Of a stretch of DNA of 64,000 nucleotides, positions 36,346 through 49,991 are shown piece after piece. Under the pieces are notes generated by a model that made no database searches, was not told the origin of the DNA, and worked only from the letters and a program-made list of their open reading frames with translations. Location of the stretch: contig JANVCC010000020.1 of the NCBI GenBank assembly GCA_025345505.1, positions 53,399,118 through 53,463,117 on the forward strand, written 5' to 3'. The translations under genes and the position numbers were made by a program. The DNA comes from Todiramphus chloris collaris (Eukaryota > Chordata > Aves > Coraciiformes > Alcedinidae). Each line of letters begins with the position of its first letter. Within the stretch, counting starts at the first letter, position 1.

Positions 36346-39070
36346 CATTGGCATAGAAATACAAATTTAGTCAACAGCAGTGCTAATTCCTGGCAAACCA
36401 GACTTAAGTCAGTATGGAAGCAATTAATTTCACTGTACCCATGAAACTCAAGTTAAGATAGCTGATGTTTCAGGATAAAGTTCTTCATCAATCATTGGTT
36501 TATTTTATTAGCATTCATAGTGCTGTGTGGTGTGATTATTTCTGATGTCTTATGACAAGTGTAATGAGAAAATGAAGGGCCAAACCCAGACCCGGCGCTG
36601 GACCTGCTTACATGACTCTGAATTTGGACTGTAATGTAACACACATGAAGGCAGAAACCTTTCCTGAAGGAACACAGTTTCCACCTCAACCCCTGGCCCT
36701 TGCTGAAGTTATTCCCTGCGTTCAGATTTATTGGAAAAGCACTGCTGAAACTTTGTCTCCTCTTTTAAAAATTGCCCTGCAAATGATATGCTGAAAAGTC
36801 TGAGGTTCCCATATTGTCTGAACTGTTCTTTATTGTGTGAATGGTCTGGTTTTGCTGGCTAAAAAGACCAAATGCTTTGCAGCCAGATGGTATTGATTCT
36901 TTACAGTTGTGTTCATACATCAGATGTAGATATTGTATTCCACTTCCCATTACATCTGAAAATGACTGGGTCTAATTGACAATATGGCATCCACATTGAG
37001 ATATTTGCTTTGTGAAAACTGGCCGCTGCTCAGAATTATTTTGTATTATTAACTCCTGTACATTGCCCCTGCTGTTTGATCGGTCTGTTTCTCTTTGTTC
37101 TAAGCCATGTGTGTTTTCAAAACTAATACTTATACACCTTTCAAGGCCTCTGATTGTCGTACAAAAGATGATAAATCTCTAGGGGATCTAACTATATCCT
37201 GGAGCATACAGCCTAATGAGAAAAATAACTTCAGAACACCGTGCTTTGGTGTTCTGATATTCTATCTCCTAGCTTTCAAATTCAGACACACAAAAAAAAA
37301 AAAAAAACAAACCAGGATAAGCTGTGATGAAGCATTAACTGCATGAGTAGCAAGTCTAAATTTTATATTCCCCAGCAAGACTGTATTTAACCAGGACACT
37401 TCCATTGCTTCGGATTTCTCGTCAGTTCTTTGGACACTTTCTGAAGGTAGTAAATGTCCATACTGTTTGTAAAAGGAGAAAGAACTTTGGGGGATTTTTT
37501 TGGTGTGTGTTTGTTTTTTGGGTATTTTTCTTTTCAGAAGACCCTCAAAGGCTTTTTGAATGCAATCCCTGTGGAAGTAGAGGGAAAGGAACAATTATTT
37601 CTGGGTCATAAATAACTTCTGGATTTGCTTAAAAGTGAATCTACCCCGAATTCTCTTGAATCCTGATGTGGCTATGATGTGGGAATGATTTAAGGGGAGA
37701 AGAGGGGAACAAGCTGCATGTGACTTGCCTTTTCCACCCAGCTTGTCTGGAAGAAGCATCTGGGGGGCTCTACAGCTGTGCAAACTGATGACAAGTGTGA
37801 ATTTGCCCAGGATGAAAACAAACAACGGCTGGCAGGGCTTATGTGGAAAGGAAGATAACCGTGTATCTCTGTGTCTTTTGTGTTTGCACTTGTGCCACAA
37901 TGAATCCCCAAAGAGTAGGTGGCTACCCTCTGATAGCTGCAAATGAGCAAAAGGCTTCTTACGTAAGCAAATTGCAGAAGAGCCTGGGGAAGACCCTCAA
38001 GAGTAGAGACACAGTGTCAAGGTAGGAACAACTCTACCAACACTCTGGTGTCAAGGATAATTATGCCCTGTCAGGGCCAGGATTGTTGCCTGGGAAGAGA
38101 GTGTAGGTCTAGGAGGCCATAGTGAGCTGTATCTTCCTGTGGCATCAGCCAACAGGTGCTTTGACCAAGGGGGAAAAGGGGAAAGCCTTGCTCCTGGCCA
38201 GACTAGGAGTGCTCTGTCTCACTGTTCCCTGCTGGGTTTTAATCCTCATCCCTGAGATGAAACACAAAATGAAGCTCTTGTTGGGAAGGATGCATTTGAA
38301 CACTGATGTGAAGAATGATTCCATTCCTGTTCAAATAGAAGTCTCCTTCCCTGAAAAGAGACCAATGGTTCTTCTTTTTTTTTTCTTTCCTTAATTTTTT
38401 TTTTCACACCAGTGAAACTACTTTTAGACCATCATAGATTCTACTAGTTTCAGTGCCTTTATAGAAAGCTGGAGATGATAAATAGCTCAGGTTCATGAAT
38501 AGCACGTAGAAGGCAGCTCAGACTTGACTATTTTCTATAAACCTGTGGAATCTCAGACTCTCTGCATGGATACTACAGATTTCATAGGAAAAAAAAAAAA
38601 AGGGAGGTGTAAAAGAATGACTGATAAGATACCATTTTTTTGGCCTTTGTGAACCCAGAAAAAGGACTGCTTAATGGAGAGCTGGTAAATATGTTAAACC
38701 TGATGTCAAAGACTTTCCTGGCAAAGGTAAAAATTCATTTTGGTGTGGTGCATTTGTGTTCAAGTTGTTACTTGAGTAAGATGGTTTTCATTTAGAAACC
38801 GTTTCTTCACAAAGGATTTTGTAACAGTGCAATGAAACAATCTTGCCCATCCATCTTGAGCTGGAAAAGCACATTTAAGTTTTGTTGGTGGAAATGCTTT
38901 AAAACCCCAGCTTAGAAATGGTTTGGTGATCTGAGTGAAGATCTAACTGAGCAGCAGCGAGCCTTGGTTACTCCAGCATAGGCAGATGCCAGCTGGGAAA
39001 TAAATTTTAATAACTTTTAGGTACTCTTAGTGCCTCCATTAATAAACTATGTGAGAACCTCTGAGATTCA
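36346..39070. other. non-coding DNA with no recognisable gene
   Basis: Unique sequence with an A16-type run near 37.3 kb, T-rich runs near 38.38-38.40 kb and an A13 run near 38.59 kb. Overlapping open frames around 37.6-37.95 kb are short and share no recognisable domain. Confidence 0.65.
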
Positions 39071-39205
39071 ATATTATCCTCATCTCACCCCTGTGAGAGT
39101 ATATATCCTCACTTGTGCAATTGGAGGGTTAAGTTTCAGAGAAGACAAGTGACCCGAAATCCCATAGCAAATCTTTACAGGAACTGCCAGTTCAACCTGT
39201 TCTTC
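39071..39205 (-). repeat. probable inverted MIR-like CORE-SINE relic
   Basis: The + strand shows the reversed MIR order. ATTATCCTCATCTCA comes first, where the consensus has 'attatccccatttta'. Then comes GGTTAAGTTTCAGAGA, a 'gaggaaactgaggcacagagaggttaag'-like part in shuffled, decayed form. AAGTGACCCGAAATCCCATAG follows, like 'aagtgacttgcccaaggtcacacag', and finally CAGTTCAACCTG. The match is strongly diverged, so boundaries are approximate. Confidence 0.45.
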
Positions 39206-42200
39206 AGAATCCTGAGCTAGCTCTGCACTCAGAACTGTCCAAATCACTAGAGATCAAAAAGCAAAACTGATTAAAAGATAATAGGATAGTACTAAGCATC
39301 TTTGGCATTAAGAAGCTGTTATTGTGCCTGGTGGCTGCAAGGATATGTTGACTGTGGATAGTTACATTACAGAAGAGATTATTCTGTGAATTAAGAAATG
39401 TGGGGAATACTTCTGTCAGATCTCTTTTTCCAGGGCTAGCCATAATCAAATTCCTTTCTTTACTGTTTTTTGTAATCTATCTAATTGAGATCACCTAAAA
39501 TGTTACCATGAGCTCAAGTCAACATCAATTAAAAATCCCATTTATATTCCCTATGAAAACACATGGCCTTCAAAAGTGTTTGATTTTCATCGGACCTTTT
39601 CATCTGTTTGTCATTTAAAGTTCAGGCCATTTTCCATATTTCTATCAAATACTGCCTCACGTGGAAATCTGGGAAATGAGCTCGCAAAGTTAGCTTATTT
39701 GAAGTTATAAATAATCTAATACTTGCCTGAAGTTGACCTCTCTATACAATAATACACAAATTAATGTCTGGAGCTGAGGGACATAGTTTTCTAGTACTGC
39801 CTTGTTATTTACAGTTATGGCACTTGTGGCCATTCCTACCGGTGCAGACTTGACCTTGAGGTAAGAGGAAGATGGAGAAGGAATTGGGGCAGACACTGTA
39901 ACACTGGAAGCTCTTCTAGGCAGGGGATTTGACTCTGATATCACTCCCAAGTTCCCTCTTGCTTATTTATTTTAAAAAAAAACCAACTTGGTGAGCAGGT
40001 AAATGCGCTTTTTTTGCTGTGATTGCTTTTTCACTGTTGCATTTGTTCCTTCAAAGTCCATTTGCATTAAAAACTTGGCTCTCTTACATTTCCTGTTTTG
40101 ATAGGGAAGTGTTTGGGAACATACTAGTTCATGAGTGGTTGGAGGATAGACAGGGGGCCCAGTAGGCTGCTACAACCACCCTCACCATTTCAAAAACGTT
40201 TCTGAGGAATTCAGCTGTCAAGGTGCTATGCGTCCAGTGGGTTCTTGGGCATAGACAGACCTTTCTGTGCTTTTTGCATTTTTTTGGGTGAACAGAATGG
40301 AGCAGCCTCAGCAATCCTGCACCTGTAACATGAACAAGACAGGCCATGTCTGAGCTGCACTTTCCTGCCACTCATCTGTGACTGAGATATTTGCAGCACG
40401 AGGTTCAGCAGGTTACAGCAACACTTTTTTGCCTCCCCTTGCCCTGCCTGAAAAATGAAGACAGTCCTATGTAACCTCTGCTGAACTTTAGTACCCCAAT
40501 CCATATTGTATACTTAATTTTGGTGTTGGTGGATACATTATACTGCACAAGTGTCTTTGAGCCTGGTCTTGAGGTTAGACTCAGACCATCCCAACCACGT
40601 ACTTGATTCCTGAAATAGGTCTGATTTGGTGCTATTCAACTGGTAAACCTGACAGATGAGAATCTGGGCTGTCCCCTACACTTCAAAAGCAGTCCTACTG
40701 TGTAGACCAACCCAGGTGTCCTGGTCTTGGATCTGTAAATTTCTGGAAGCTCCTCAGGTGCCCCCATTACTTTCTTCCTCTGGACTGCCAAGGGACCCCA
40801 TTTCATTTGCAATATGGCCAGGTGAGCTTGAAATTGGGGGGCAACTGCTAAAACCACTTATCAGTAAGTGCTGGATGTTTGTTACCAGATCTTGGGAGCT
40901 GTGTGAATGTCAGGTCACACCCAAGACCAACCAGCTGAGCTACACAGAAGACAGAACAAATAGGAGTGTTAGAGCAAAAAGATGCTATTCCTGACACATA
41001 AAAGTTGCAAAATCTTGTTCCTGAAGTCTTTTCATTTGAATACTTATTGTGACATGCTAGACTTGGTTGTGCTTCTTTTGCTCTTAGACATGTCTCACTT
41101 AGGTTGATTACATTTTTAACATATTAGTTAAAGGTTCTAACATTTTTGGAGGTTACTGGCACCTGAAATTAAAGGGTATTGTTATCTCCTCTCTCAGAAA
41201 GAGAGTACTGCCAACTTGAAGCTCTTGAGCAGAGTTTGCTTTTTTCTTTTCTTATAATCAGCCTCAGACATAAAGTACTGTAAGTGAATGACTGTATCTT
41301 TAATTAAAGTGAGCCTTGAATGTCCAGGTTAGCACTTCAGTTGTCATTGTGCTTCCACGTGGTGAATTGTGTTTCCGGTTATTCTTGAGACTGTCCTATT
41401 GGCAATCAGGTTACTGGGACCTTGACCTTACCGATGTGCATGCTGTTGCTTAACTCACCTAATGTAGGTGCCTGTGTTGAGCACAGGACACTTCTTACTT
41501 CTGTAGGTTTTTGCACAGAGTGGAGCATTTAGAGGAGCAGGTTCTCAAGGAGCAATTCCATATTGCATCTGGTACAAACTTTAAACCGTGCTTTACATCT
41601 TGTGGTGCCTCAGTGACTGACATTTATATCTCTGGATGGGAAGCTGTGCTCTGAGTTGCATTCAAGGAATTGGGTCTATGTTACTAGCTAAGGGTACTGT
41701 ATGTTGTTGAAAACATGAACTGGGGAGGCTGCTTACAGGTACTGGCCATAGTTTTTCATTTCAAGCAATCAGAATATTTTCATCTTGAGAGTAATGCATA
41801 AGGACCTGAAAGAGAGCTGTGCTTTGTTTCAAATAAAGACCACTGAAAAGCCACAGTATACTTACAAACTGTCCTCGGGTGCAGACAGGTTTACGTGCTG
41901 AGTGAACCAGAGTCTATTCACAGCAAGAAAATTGTAATTCTAGCCCCCTGGTTTTTTTTTTTGTTTGTTTGTTTTGTTTTGCTTGTTGTTGTTTGTTTAT
42001 TGTTTTTTCTTGTTTGCTTGATTGTTTATCTTTTATTTTCAAGACATACAACAAAAAAAGTGTGTACTTTTAATTCACTGAGGTTTTTTGCGGAGCAGAT
42101 CTATGCATTTCTTTCAGTATTTGGTGTTTGTATGTGTAGGCTTAGTCTCTTTTCCAAAATTTGTGTTTGAATATTTTAAGTTAATCTGTTAATCTTTTTT

Positions 42201-45200
42201 ACAGTATTCTCTGCAATAATGAATATTAGAAGTTAATCATCCTTCTGTAAACATAAGAAATGTAATCACATGACCTCTAGAACTGGAGCTTTATGGAAGA
42301 GCAGCAGATATCCTGAGTCTTACAATAATAAACACGAGAATTGACAACAGTGAATTTCTTTGACCTAGTGGGAATAGTTTAAAGCCATGTATTTGTAATG
42401 TAGATAAGTCACAACGAGGTGGATGAGCAGACAGAGAATTTGCCAGGGTCCTTGTTGGCCACCTGCTATTCTGGAAATCCTGGCTGATAAACACAGCCAT
42501 CCCCATCTGTAGATGAAGAGTTATAATTAATTACCTGTGACATTGATAAATTTCTTTTAGGATCTTAATCCAGTGGTGCATTTGCATCAAGTCCTCCATT
42601 CCCTCTTCCAGCAAAGAGAGTCTATTTATGGACTCAGATTCATAATTAAATGTTTCATTTGCAAAAAAGAATGATTCCCAGGAAACTGTGAACTTTCTTT
42701 CTGTGCTTGTGTTAGGCTTTGTCAGACATGACATAAGAGATTTGCTCATGTTGGCCTGCTGCTCCTGGCTTTTCAGATAATCCTTTGTATTACATTTCCA
42801 GTTCATGTAGATAACTTAATTTAACATTTTTCTAAATGCCTGCATGCAGGAAAGCTAACCTTAAATGAGCATAATTAGAATTATTTATATACTGTAAAAA
42901 TTTAACTGAATCAGAATTACTGGAAAATGTGATTTTTTTTTTTTTAAGCATACTTTCTGCTGTAAATGAATTAAGTTAAAGCCTTAATTACTTTTCAACT
43001 CTTGCCTTATGCTATCCTTCTCCCACTTGATCATGTCAGTTGCTTTAATTGTATATAAAGTTCACTTTGGCAGCCACAGCTTTCCTCTTTATCGCTTTGT
43101 TTCAATGGATTGTTCCTCCAAAGCCCCAAAGTTCTCATAAATTGTGTTAACAGGCTTAAAAACTTACGTGAATAATGTCTTCAGGTTACTGATGCTAATG
43201 TAGACTTCCATTTAGAGAGCTATGAAATAAACAGAACTCCAGTTCTTGTTGCTCTAGGTACCATTTATACTATTAACCACTGCAGTCTGGCTTGCCTGGG
43301 AGATAAATGCAATCATCGACGAGCAATTAGCAAACAGTTTTATAGAGATCTGGGCTTTATGTCACAGGCTTGCAGGGCAGAGAAGCAGCCCATTTTCTGA
43401 AGGTCAGAATGTGTCAGGAGGGAATGATCTCTCAGTGGGGTGAGGAGGGAACAAACACAGTTTTAATTGAAGTATTTTGCTGGTGTGGGGAAGAGAGGAG
43501 GAGGCAGAAGGCTCTTCTTTGATGATCCAAGATTGACGACACTTAACCACAGATGTTTTAATGCCTGAAGGCTATTCACAGGCAGGGTTTTGGAGTTTTT
43601 TTTTTGTGTGTTTGTGTATGGTTTTTTTTGGGTTTTTTTAAGAAAAAAAAAAAAACGGACTGCTTCGGCTGGATATCAAGGAAAGGTGATGTTTTGATGG
43701 TAACACAATATAGTGTGTAGGCTTAGGTGCACTTAGGTGTGTTCCAATATATGCAATGAAGACACAGAAACAAGGCTGCTTGTTTGGCAATTTACTTCAT
43801 TTTTAAGTTGAATAAGTATGGAAATATTAACAGCCAAAACACTGTGTAATGAGCAGTCATCCTCTGATCCATAAATGGAAACACAGAAGAATAAAATAAT
43901 ACCAAAGTTTGCCTTCGATGTTTTGCATAGAAATGTAAAGGACAGGTTTAATGCCATGCCCAGTATGGTAAAAGGCTTGGAATAAAATGAGATCAGCCTG
44001 TTTTAGCTTCAGTTTTGAATCAAGCCAAGCCTCATCTATGGGCCTCCAGAAGCTCAGGCAGAAAAAAATCTGCTCTTTTTCAGTTCTGAATTTTCTCACT
44101 ATTTATGTTATGAACAGTCTCCTTGCCTGTGAGTCAGAACACAGAATGAGGACAGAAACATCAGGCTTTTTCATAATGTTGTTTCACGTTAGGCTTTTGT
44201 GGTGTCTTCCCTGCTATTGTGTGTCTTCTAGTGTAACCTCCTGAGGCTTTTGAGCACCATTTAGCATTGTTACTTGGAGATGAACAGATCTCTGCATGAA
44301 TCATAGTCCAGCCACTTTTGAGGAGCTATTTTCTGGGCAAGAAACCACTGGGTTCTGCCTTTTCACCCCCTAAATTGCTGTACAAGCCTCATGCTTGAAC
44401 CCTAGGCTCAGTCTCGCGAGTGACCTGGTGGCCATCAGGCTGGCCAATTTGGGTGTTGAAACACTGATCCTACATCTCAGGAAATTTGTAGCATTTGACA
44501 GTTCTTCTATGGGTGGGCTAGATGAAAAATGAAATGTGACCATGGCAGCCTAATGCAGAATAAATTATTTCAATCCACTGTATTCTGTAGCAAGCAGCAG
44601 TCCTTTGATTTACATGAACAGAAGAAATGGGACAACTGGGCTGGAGCAAAGCTTGAAGAGCAGTGCCAGTAACAAGCCTAACTTCTCTGAAACCAGATCT
44701 TGCCCTGACCCTGATTAATTACTCAGGAGTTGTTCACACAACTGAATTCCTGCTGTCACTGCATCCAGTGCTGCCTGCCAGGCCTGCCAATGAAAATAGA
44801 GCGGTTATAATCCCTGTGAATTATCGCTGTGGCTGGATGTGGTGTCCTATCAAATGATTATCATGTGATAGGGTTCCGAGTGCTTTCCAGCTCCTCTGGT
44901 TCCCCTGATGAAACATTAATATCCTTTTAACATTTAAGGTTATTATTCTTGCATGCTTTACTTCAGGCATATCTTTCTCTGCAGCCATCATATACTTTAT
45001 AGAGCCAAAATACCCTGTATAGGAGAACGGATCTTTCTGTCTTCCAAGACAGACTTATAATGAATGGCCTTAGTTGAATCATTATGCTAAGTAACCAGCA
45101 GTGCTTTAAATACACTAACATGGGATGAAGTAAGTGTAATGCAGTATGAAGTACACACGGCTTTCCCCAGTAGAATTGTTTCTTTCATCTCCAAGTTAGT

Positions 45201-46334
45201 AAGCAGAGACTGGGGACATGCTGTAGGCCTGGCTTGCATGTTAACTTGCCATGAACAGCACACGGCAGCTGTACCACGGCGGGGTGGGGGCTCGCTTCAG
45301 ACTGCTGGGCCTGAGAACTGAGAGGCAGTGAGACACCCTTCAGATACATAGGGAAGCAAGGGGTTAGATTTACTTAAATGATACAGTTTTAATATTCAGC
45401 CAGGTGCATTTCTAGTCCAGTTCTAGACTTTTTAAAATCTCAAATTCCTTTCCTCTCCAAAATTATTTGAAGCTCCTTAAGAGGAATGAAGTAGGTTTAT
45501 TTGATTCTATTCTTGTGCTTGGACTTCTTAAGAAGTTCAAACTTTTAAATTTACTTCCTTAATAGAGCGAGAGATGCACATTAGGGGAAAAAAAAAAAAA
45601 AAAAAGAAAGATATGTTAATTTCTGATTATCATCTGCTTTCAAGAGCTTGAAATGAGAATGAAGAACAAAACAGAACACAAGTTCTAGGAGACCTGCAGC
45701 AGAACCTGCAGACTGGCAACTTTTTTATGAATGAGTGAGTCCAGGCTTTTCTCAGCATGGAACTTGTTCAGGATAGTGATTCCTTGCACACAGGTATTTG
45801 GCTGTTCAGGTTTTAGCTCCTGCCAGCTTTTTTGGAAAACATATTAGCTGCCTTGATGTCTGAAATTCCCTGGGGAGTACCCAAGGAGAGCTCTTAAAGT
45901 GGCAATGTTTTGCTAATTAGTAAGGCCAACTGTTGTCTGGCTGAGTTGTCTGCATTAACAACGGGCTCCCTCTGCCTCCCCTCTGCAGTTTTAATTCTAA
46001 TGCTAACAGAGCACACTGTGATTATGCTAATAATTCTGGCTTTCCTAGCAAGGACATATGTGAGGTGTGCTGTGTTTCCCAACCGTTTCATTCTAGTCTT
46101 GCTCATGTACAATATTCATAGGTTTTATTCCTTCTATAAAGAAGGGTCAGCCTAGTTGGCACTGCTGCAGCAGTCATTTCAGGGACAGAGAGCAAAGGAA
46201 AAGCGACAGTTTTTGCTTTAATTGTTCCTGTCTAGCTAGGGTACTGACATGGCTGTTCATGAAATGGCAGTGGAGCACCTCATGGGCAGTGTTGTAACCT
46301 CGTAACTTCTCTATTGCATAGAGGAGACCATTGT
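39206..46334. other. non-coding DNA with no recognisable gene
   Basis: Mostly unique sequence. It contains a long T/G low-complexity tract at 41951-42037, a T-rich stretch followed by A13 near 43.6 kb and an A18 run at 45588-45605. No open frame resembles a protein. Confidence 0.6.
41951..42037. repeat. T-rich (TTTG)n-like low-complexity tract
   Basis: Poly(T) followed by irregular TTTG, TTTTG and TTG units over about 85 bases. The hydrophobic Phe/Leu/Val-rich frame read through it is explained by T-rich codons and is not evidence of a membrane protein. Confidence 0.85.
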
Positions 46335-46447
46335 AGGGGTGGAGAATTGAAGTACACGAAGTGTCAGGTGGTTTGCTCGAGGTTACTAAAAAATAAATCT
46401 GTGGTAGAGAAGACACTGAGTAGCTATCAGGTGCCAGTTAAGAGCCC
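46335..46447 (-). repeat. probable inverted MIR-like CORE-SINE relic
   Basis: On the + strand GGTGGAGAATTGAAGTACA matches the inverted MIR segment 'gatggagaactgaggcaca'. GTGGTTTGCTCGAGGTTAC corresponds to 'gtgatttgcccaaggtcac', and TCTGTGGTAGAGAAG corresponds to 'tctgtggcagagcag'. The three landmarks are in the right order and spacing. This is the second-best relic of the type in the window. Confidence 0.55.
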
Positions 46448-49400
46448 ATTACATGGGCTTTCTCCTTCTGGCTGGGAATGTGCCAGGAGTAAAACCATCT
46501 TTTCTGAGGTTAGAAGACAAATTTCTCCCTGAGAAACTGGAGCTGTGAGTGAACTTCACAAGAGAGAAAGGTAAATTCTCTGCGCAAAATAATCAAAAGA
46601 CGAGGGCTTTGTACTGCAGAAACTTGGCTGAGGCATAGGCTTTTTGGGTTTTGTGCATTCTTTCCCCTTACAGTAAATGCTGAAGTCATATTTTTGTAGA
46701 GTATTAGGTACATGGTTGAATGTTGCTAATGAATATACTGCAGAGCAAACATGAATAATGTAAGACTGCTTTATCCCAGTGTTAATTTTGAATCTAGCTA
46801 TCAAAAGTAATCTTGCCCTGACTGGACGCATCTGCCTCCACTGAAGTGTTTTCCTGCAACCTGGATGTACCCCAAGTGCTGGTATGTGGCACTGGTACCA
46901 CACTGAATCTTTGCAGCATCATAATTGCACAGCAGAGGATAGCTTTCTGCCAGAAGGGGAAAAAAGTGGCATAAGGTATTGAAATGCATGCTACTGGGAC
47001 TCTATGCTGGATTTCTGCACCTGTGTGCATGGGCACAGGGTAGCGAAAGAGATACAGCTGCAAGAAGATGGTTTTACATGAAACAGGATGTATGGCTGAG
47101 GTAGACCATCAAACCTGTAGTTATTGTAGTTTATATAGGGCCAAGCAACATGCTTGCAGTGGCTTCCACCTTTGTTGGACACAGTTTTGACTACCTGTAG
47201 GAGACCTTGCTTTGTTCCTAGCTTTGTTCCTGATGGTTTTGCCCTCTTTGGAATGTCCCATTGCTTTCTAGATGGGACTCATCTCATCTGCAGCCTGTGG
47301 GGGGATCAGTGTGGAAGCAAAGTTTTGGTTAGGAGAGGAGTGGCAGGTGAGCATGGAGTAGGTAGGGATAGCATTTCTTTCTGGCACAGTACTGTGTAAA
47401 GCACTTTGCACAATGAGATGCTAATGCAGAAGAGCTGAGTATCCTTTGGTGTCTGTTCCTCAGTGCAGCTGACCCTGTTAGTGGGCCCTCATCCACTTTT
47501 GTAAATCACCTTAAGAGCTGATGCTTAAAATGTACATAAAATGTGTATGATGAGGGTTAATGTGCATTTCCTCTTTTGATGATAAAATTACGCATATCGT
47601 CTCTGTTTGGTTGATGCCCATAAATAGTGGTTGTCCTGATTCACAAAATTAACACTAATCTTTCTGGTATTGAGATGCAACAGGGCAACCCAAATTAGAG
47701 CTCTGGTATTACAGCCAAATCATATTGCTTTCATGGCAGTTGAAACCAGATTGTTAGCAAAATAACTGTTTGCTACAGGTTTTGTGTACAAGTTTCTTTT
47801 TTATTTCTTAGTGTTAGTTAAAGACATAAAAATGAGATGCCAAAATATAGATATTTATTTGATTGACAGTAATGGCTCTGAGAGAAGTCATTTAAATATT
47901 ATTTACATATTATCTGAAGCCATAATAAGCTATCATGTCAATCCATAGCATGGCATTGTTATTAAATGAGTCTCCGACAGGCTAACTCATAATAGTGTTA
48001 TGCAAATAAAGTACATTTAGAAAACTTCTGTAAGAACATTACTGCACAAGCAAGGTAGCCAAGTTTTCAACATCAGTGACTCTGTCATTTTTAATTTAAA
48101 ATGCACAGTCTGTATGTGTGGCTAATGTCTCAGGGAAGCTCTCTAATAAGGGCCAGACTCAGCAAACGCTGAATGTGTAAGTTCCTCCTGATTTAAATAC
48201 TTCAGCACATTCCTTTGTGGAACTCCAACTAACAACTACCCTTGTAGGATGGATAGATAGAAAATGAAAATATATTTTCTTCTCTCCCTGAAAAAACTTT
48301 TGTCTCTAAGACAGACTGTGGATGTTGAGATTGGTAAGACTTGGATGAAAAGGAGGATAGGGTGTGGTTTAACGAGGAAACACTGGCAAGCTTTAGGCAT
48401 TTGTAATGGTGGCAAATGACATTTTTCTGTAAATGCTCTCTGAGTAGGTAGTTCTACACCAGTAAATACTCACACAGCTGAGAGATTAGCTCAGCTGGCC
48501 ATGTGGTTTTAGATAAAATGACCATGCTCCAAGGCAGGTGCTCAGCTTCCTCACCAAGATCCAGAGCATGAGAATGGTGTTGTCTAAACTCTTGTCTAAA
48601 AAGACCAATGGTACAGGATTACGAGCCCCCTCTCTCTGTGCAAAACACTCAAAGCCACCTGGCTGGCCAAAATACAGCTTCAGGAAAATCTAGCTCAGAG
48701 CTGTGTCATTGAAATTAAAAGAGATGGATGGGTACTCTTCCTGAGCACGTGATGAGAATGAGATCTCCCAAACATGAAGTGCAACACTGCTGCTCTTCTG
48801 GGTAAAAACATCAATGGTGAAGAAAAAATTAAGAAGCTAAATTGCTGTACAAATGTTTCTATTTAGTTGTTGGAAAGCATGGCGTGTCCAGTGTGCACAA
48901 TTTGAAGAACCGTAGGCCCTCTCCCTGGAAAATCTCAGTGTGACACTAAAGACATTTTGAAGGAAAAGTGGATCGGGTGTTCAGAAGTCTCCTCCTACGG
49001 CTCAGAGTAAACATTTTCTTGCAGATGTTCATGTTAGTGTCTGAGGAGCAAAAGGATTGAGTTCCACCAGAGGCTGGGAAGCTATTCCAGCCTTTCTCTT
49101 CACTGTGTAGCCTTAAAGGCTTCATGGGAGCCCACAATGCCTTCTTTGTAGTATGTTGCTTGAAAAGTGACCACAGTCATAAAATTGTCTTATGGGGTTT
49201 CTTTGAGTCCTGGAGTGTCTGAAAAAACATGCTCTCTCTGCCTTGCCAGGGCAGTTTGCATGACATGCTTTCTGTTCTTTTTGTGATTTGGGGTTGCTCA
49301 GCAAAGATGTAGCTGTGTACAAGAGTTGTAGCTCCCTCTTTGTGCCGCTGCTTCCCTCTCTTCTCTCAGCGCGCGTAGTGACGCACATGCACAGCGGCTG

Positions 49401-49991
49401 CCGAGAAGGTGTTGGGAGCAGCCTTACTGGCCTAGCCAACATGCCGTCAGCACCATTTGCAGGAAAACTTGCTTAGATTTCTTTTGGCCGTGGAGATTGC
49501 TGAAATAGAGAAGAAAGACTAACTAAAAACGTATTTTAACCGAGTGAGGATGCATTCTTTCATTGCAGCCACCCCAGGAGGTTTGTCCAGTCCATCAGCA
49601 TAGGTATATAAGAGGGATTCCTGAAAGCATCTGCCAAAAGAGTGGCTTTGAAGTGTCAAGCAAGATCTGGATAAAGCTGCTGTGATATGTCAGCTGCTCA
49701 TTCTGATGGACACTGATATCATGGGGGGACCGTAGGGTCTGATACTGACACCTTATTGCTGCCTTGCACTGACTCTGAATGTTTACCTCTCAGGCTGAAT
49801 TCCTGTACATTGGGGAGCCTGGGATCCCTTTAGGCTGTACAAAATTAACTTATAGTTGTGTCGATGATGAAGATCCTTCATCCTTGGGATTTTGTGAGTG
49901 CTTGAATTTAAAATACACCTCATTCTATTTTGCTTTCTAACTGCAGCTTGACTGCTTAGGAACAAGCAGTAACCAAAATGCATTGTGTATA
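46448..49991. other. non-coding DNA, part of it possibly conserved regulatory sequence
   Basis: There is no recognisable gene. An AT-rich block at about 47860-48070 carries a forkhead-type TATTTAC at 47900-47906 and a POU octamer ATGCAAAT at 48000-48007. A GGGCCAGACTCAGCAAACGC stretch near 48.15 kb resembles a common old sauropsid repeat, but the match is weak. A small CpG cluster lies at 49345-49440. Confidence 0.5.
49987..49991 (+). repeat. 5' target-site duplication of the solo LTR
   Basis: GTATA directly precedes the TGTCTCGG start of the LTR and is repeated exactly at 50699-50703. Confidence 0.8.

Noticed and set aside
41895..42170. 91-codon frame that looks like a hydrophobic membrane protein.
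   Set aside because: The hydrophobic run comes from a T/G low-complexity tract whose codons encode Phe, Leu, Val and Cys.
48486..48505. TTAGCTCAGCTGG matches a tRNA A box almost perfectly.
   Set aside because: No B box or cloverleaf pairing follows at the right distance, so it is not a tRNA gene. At best it is the head of a decayed tRNA-derived SINE.
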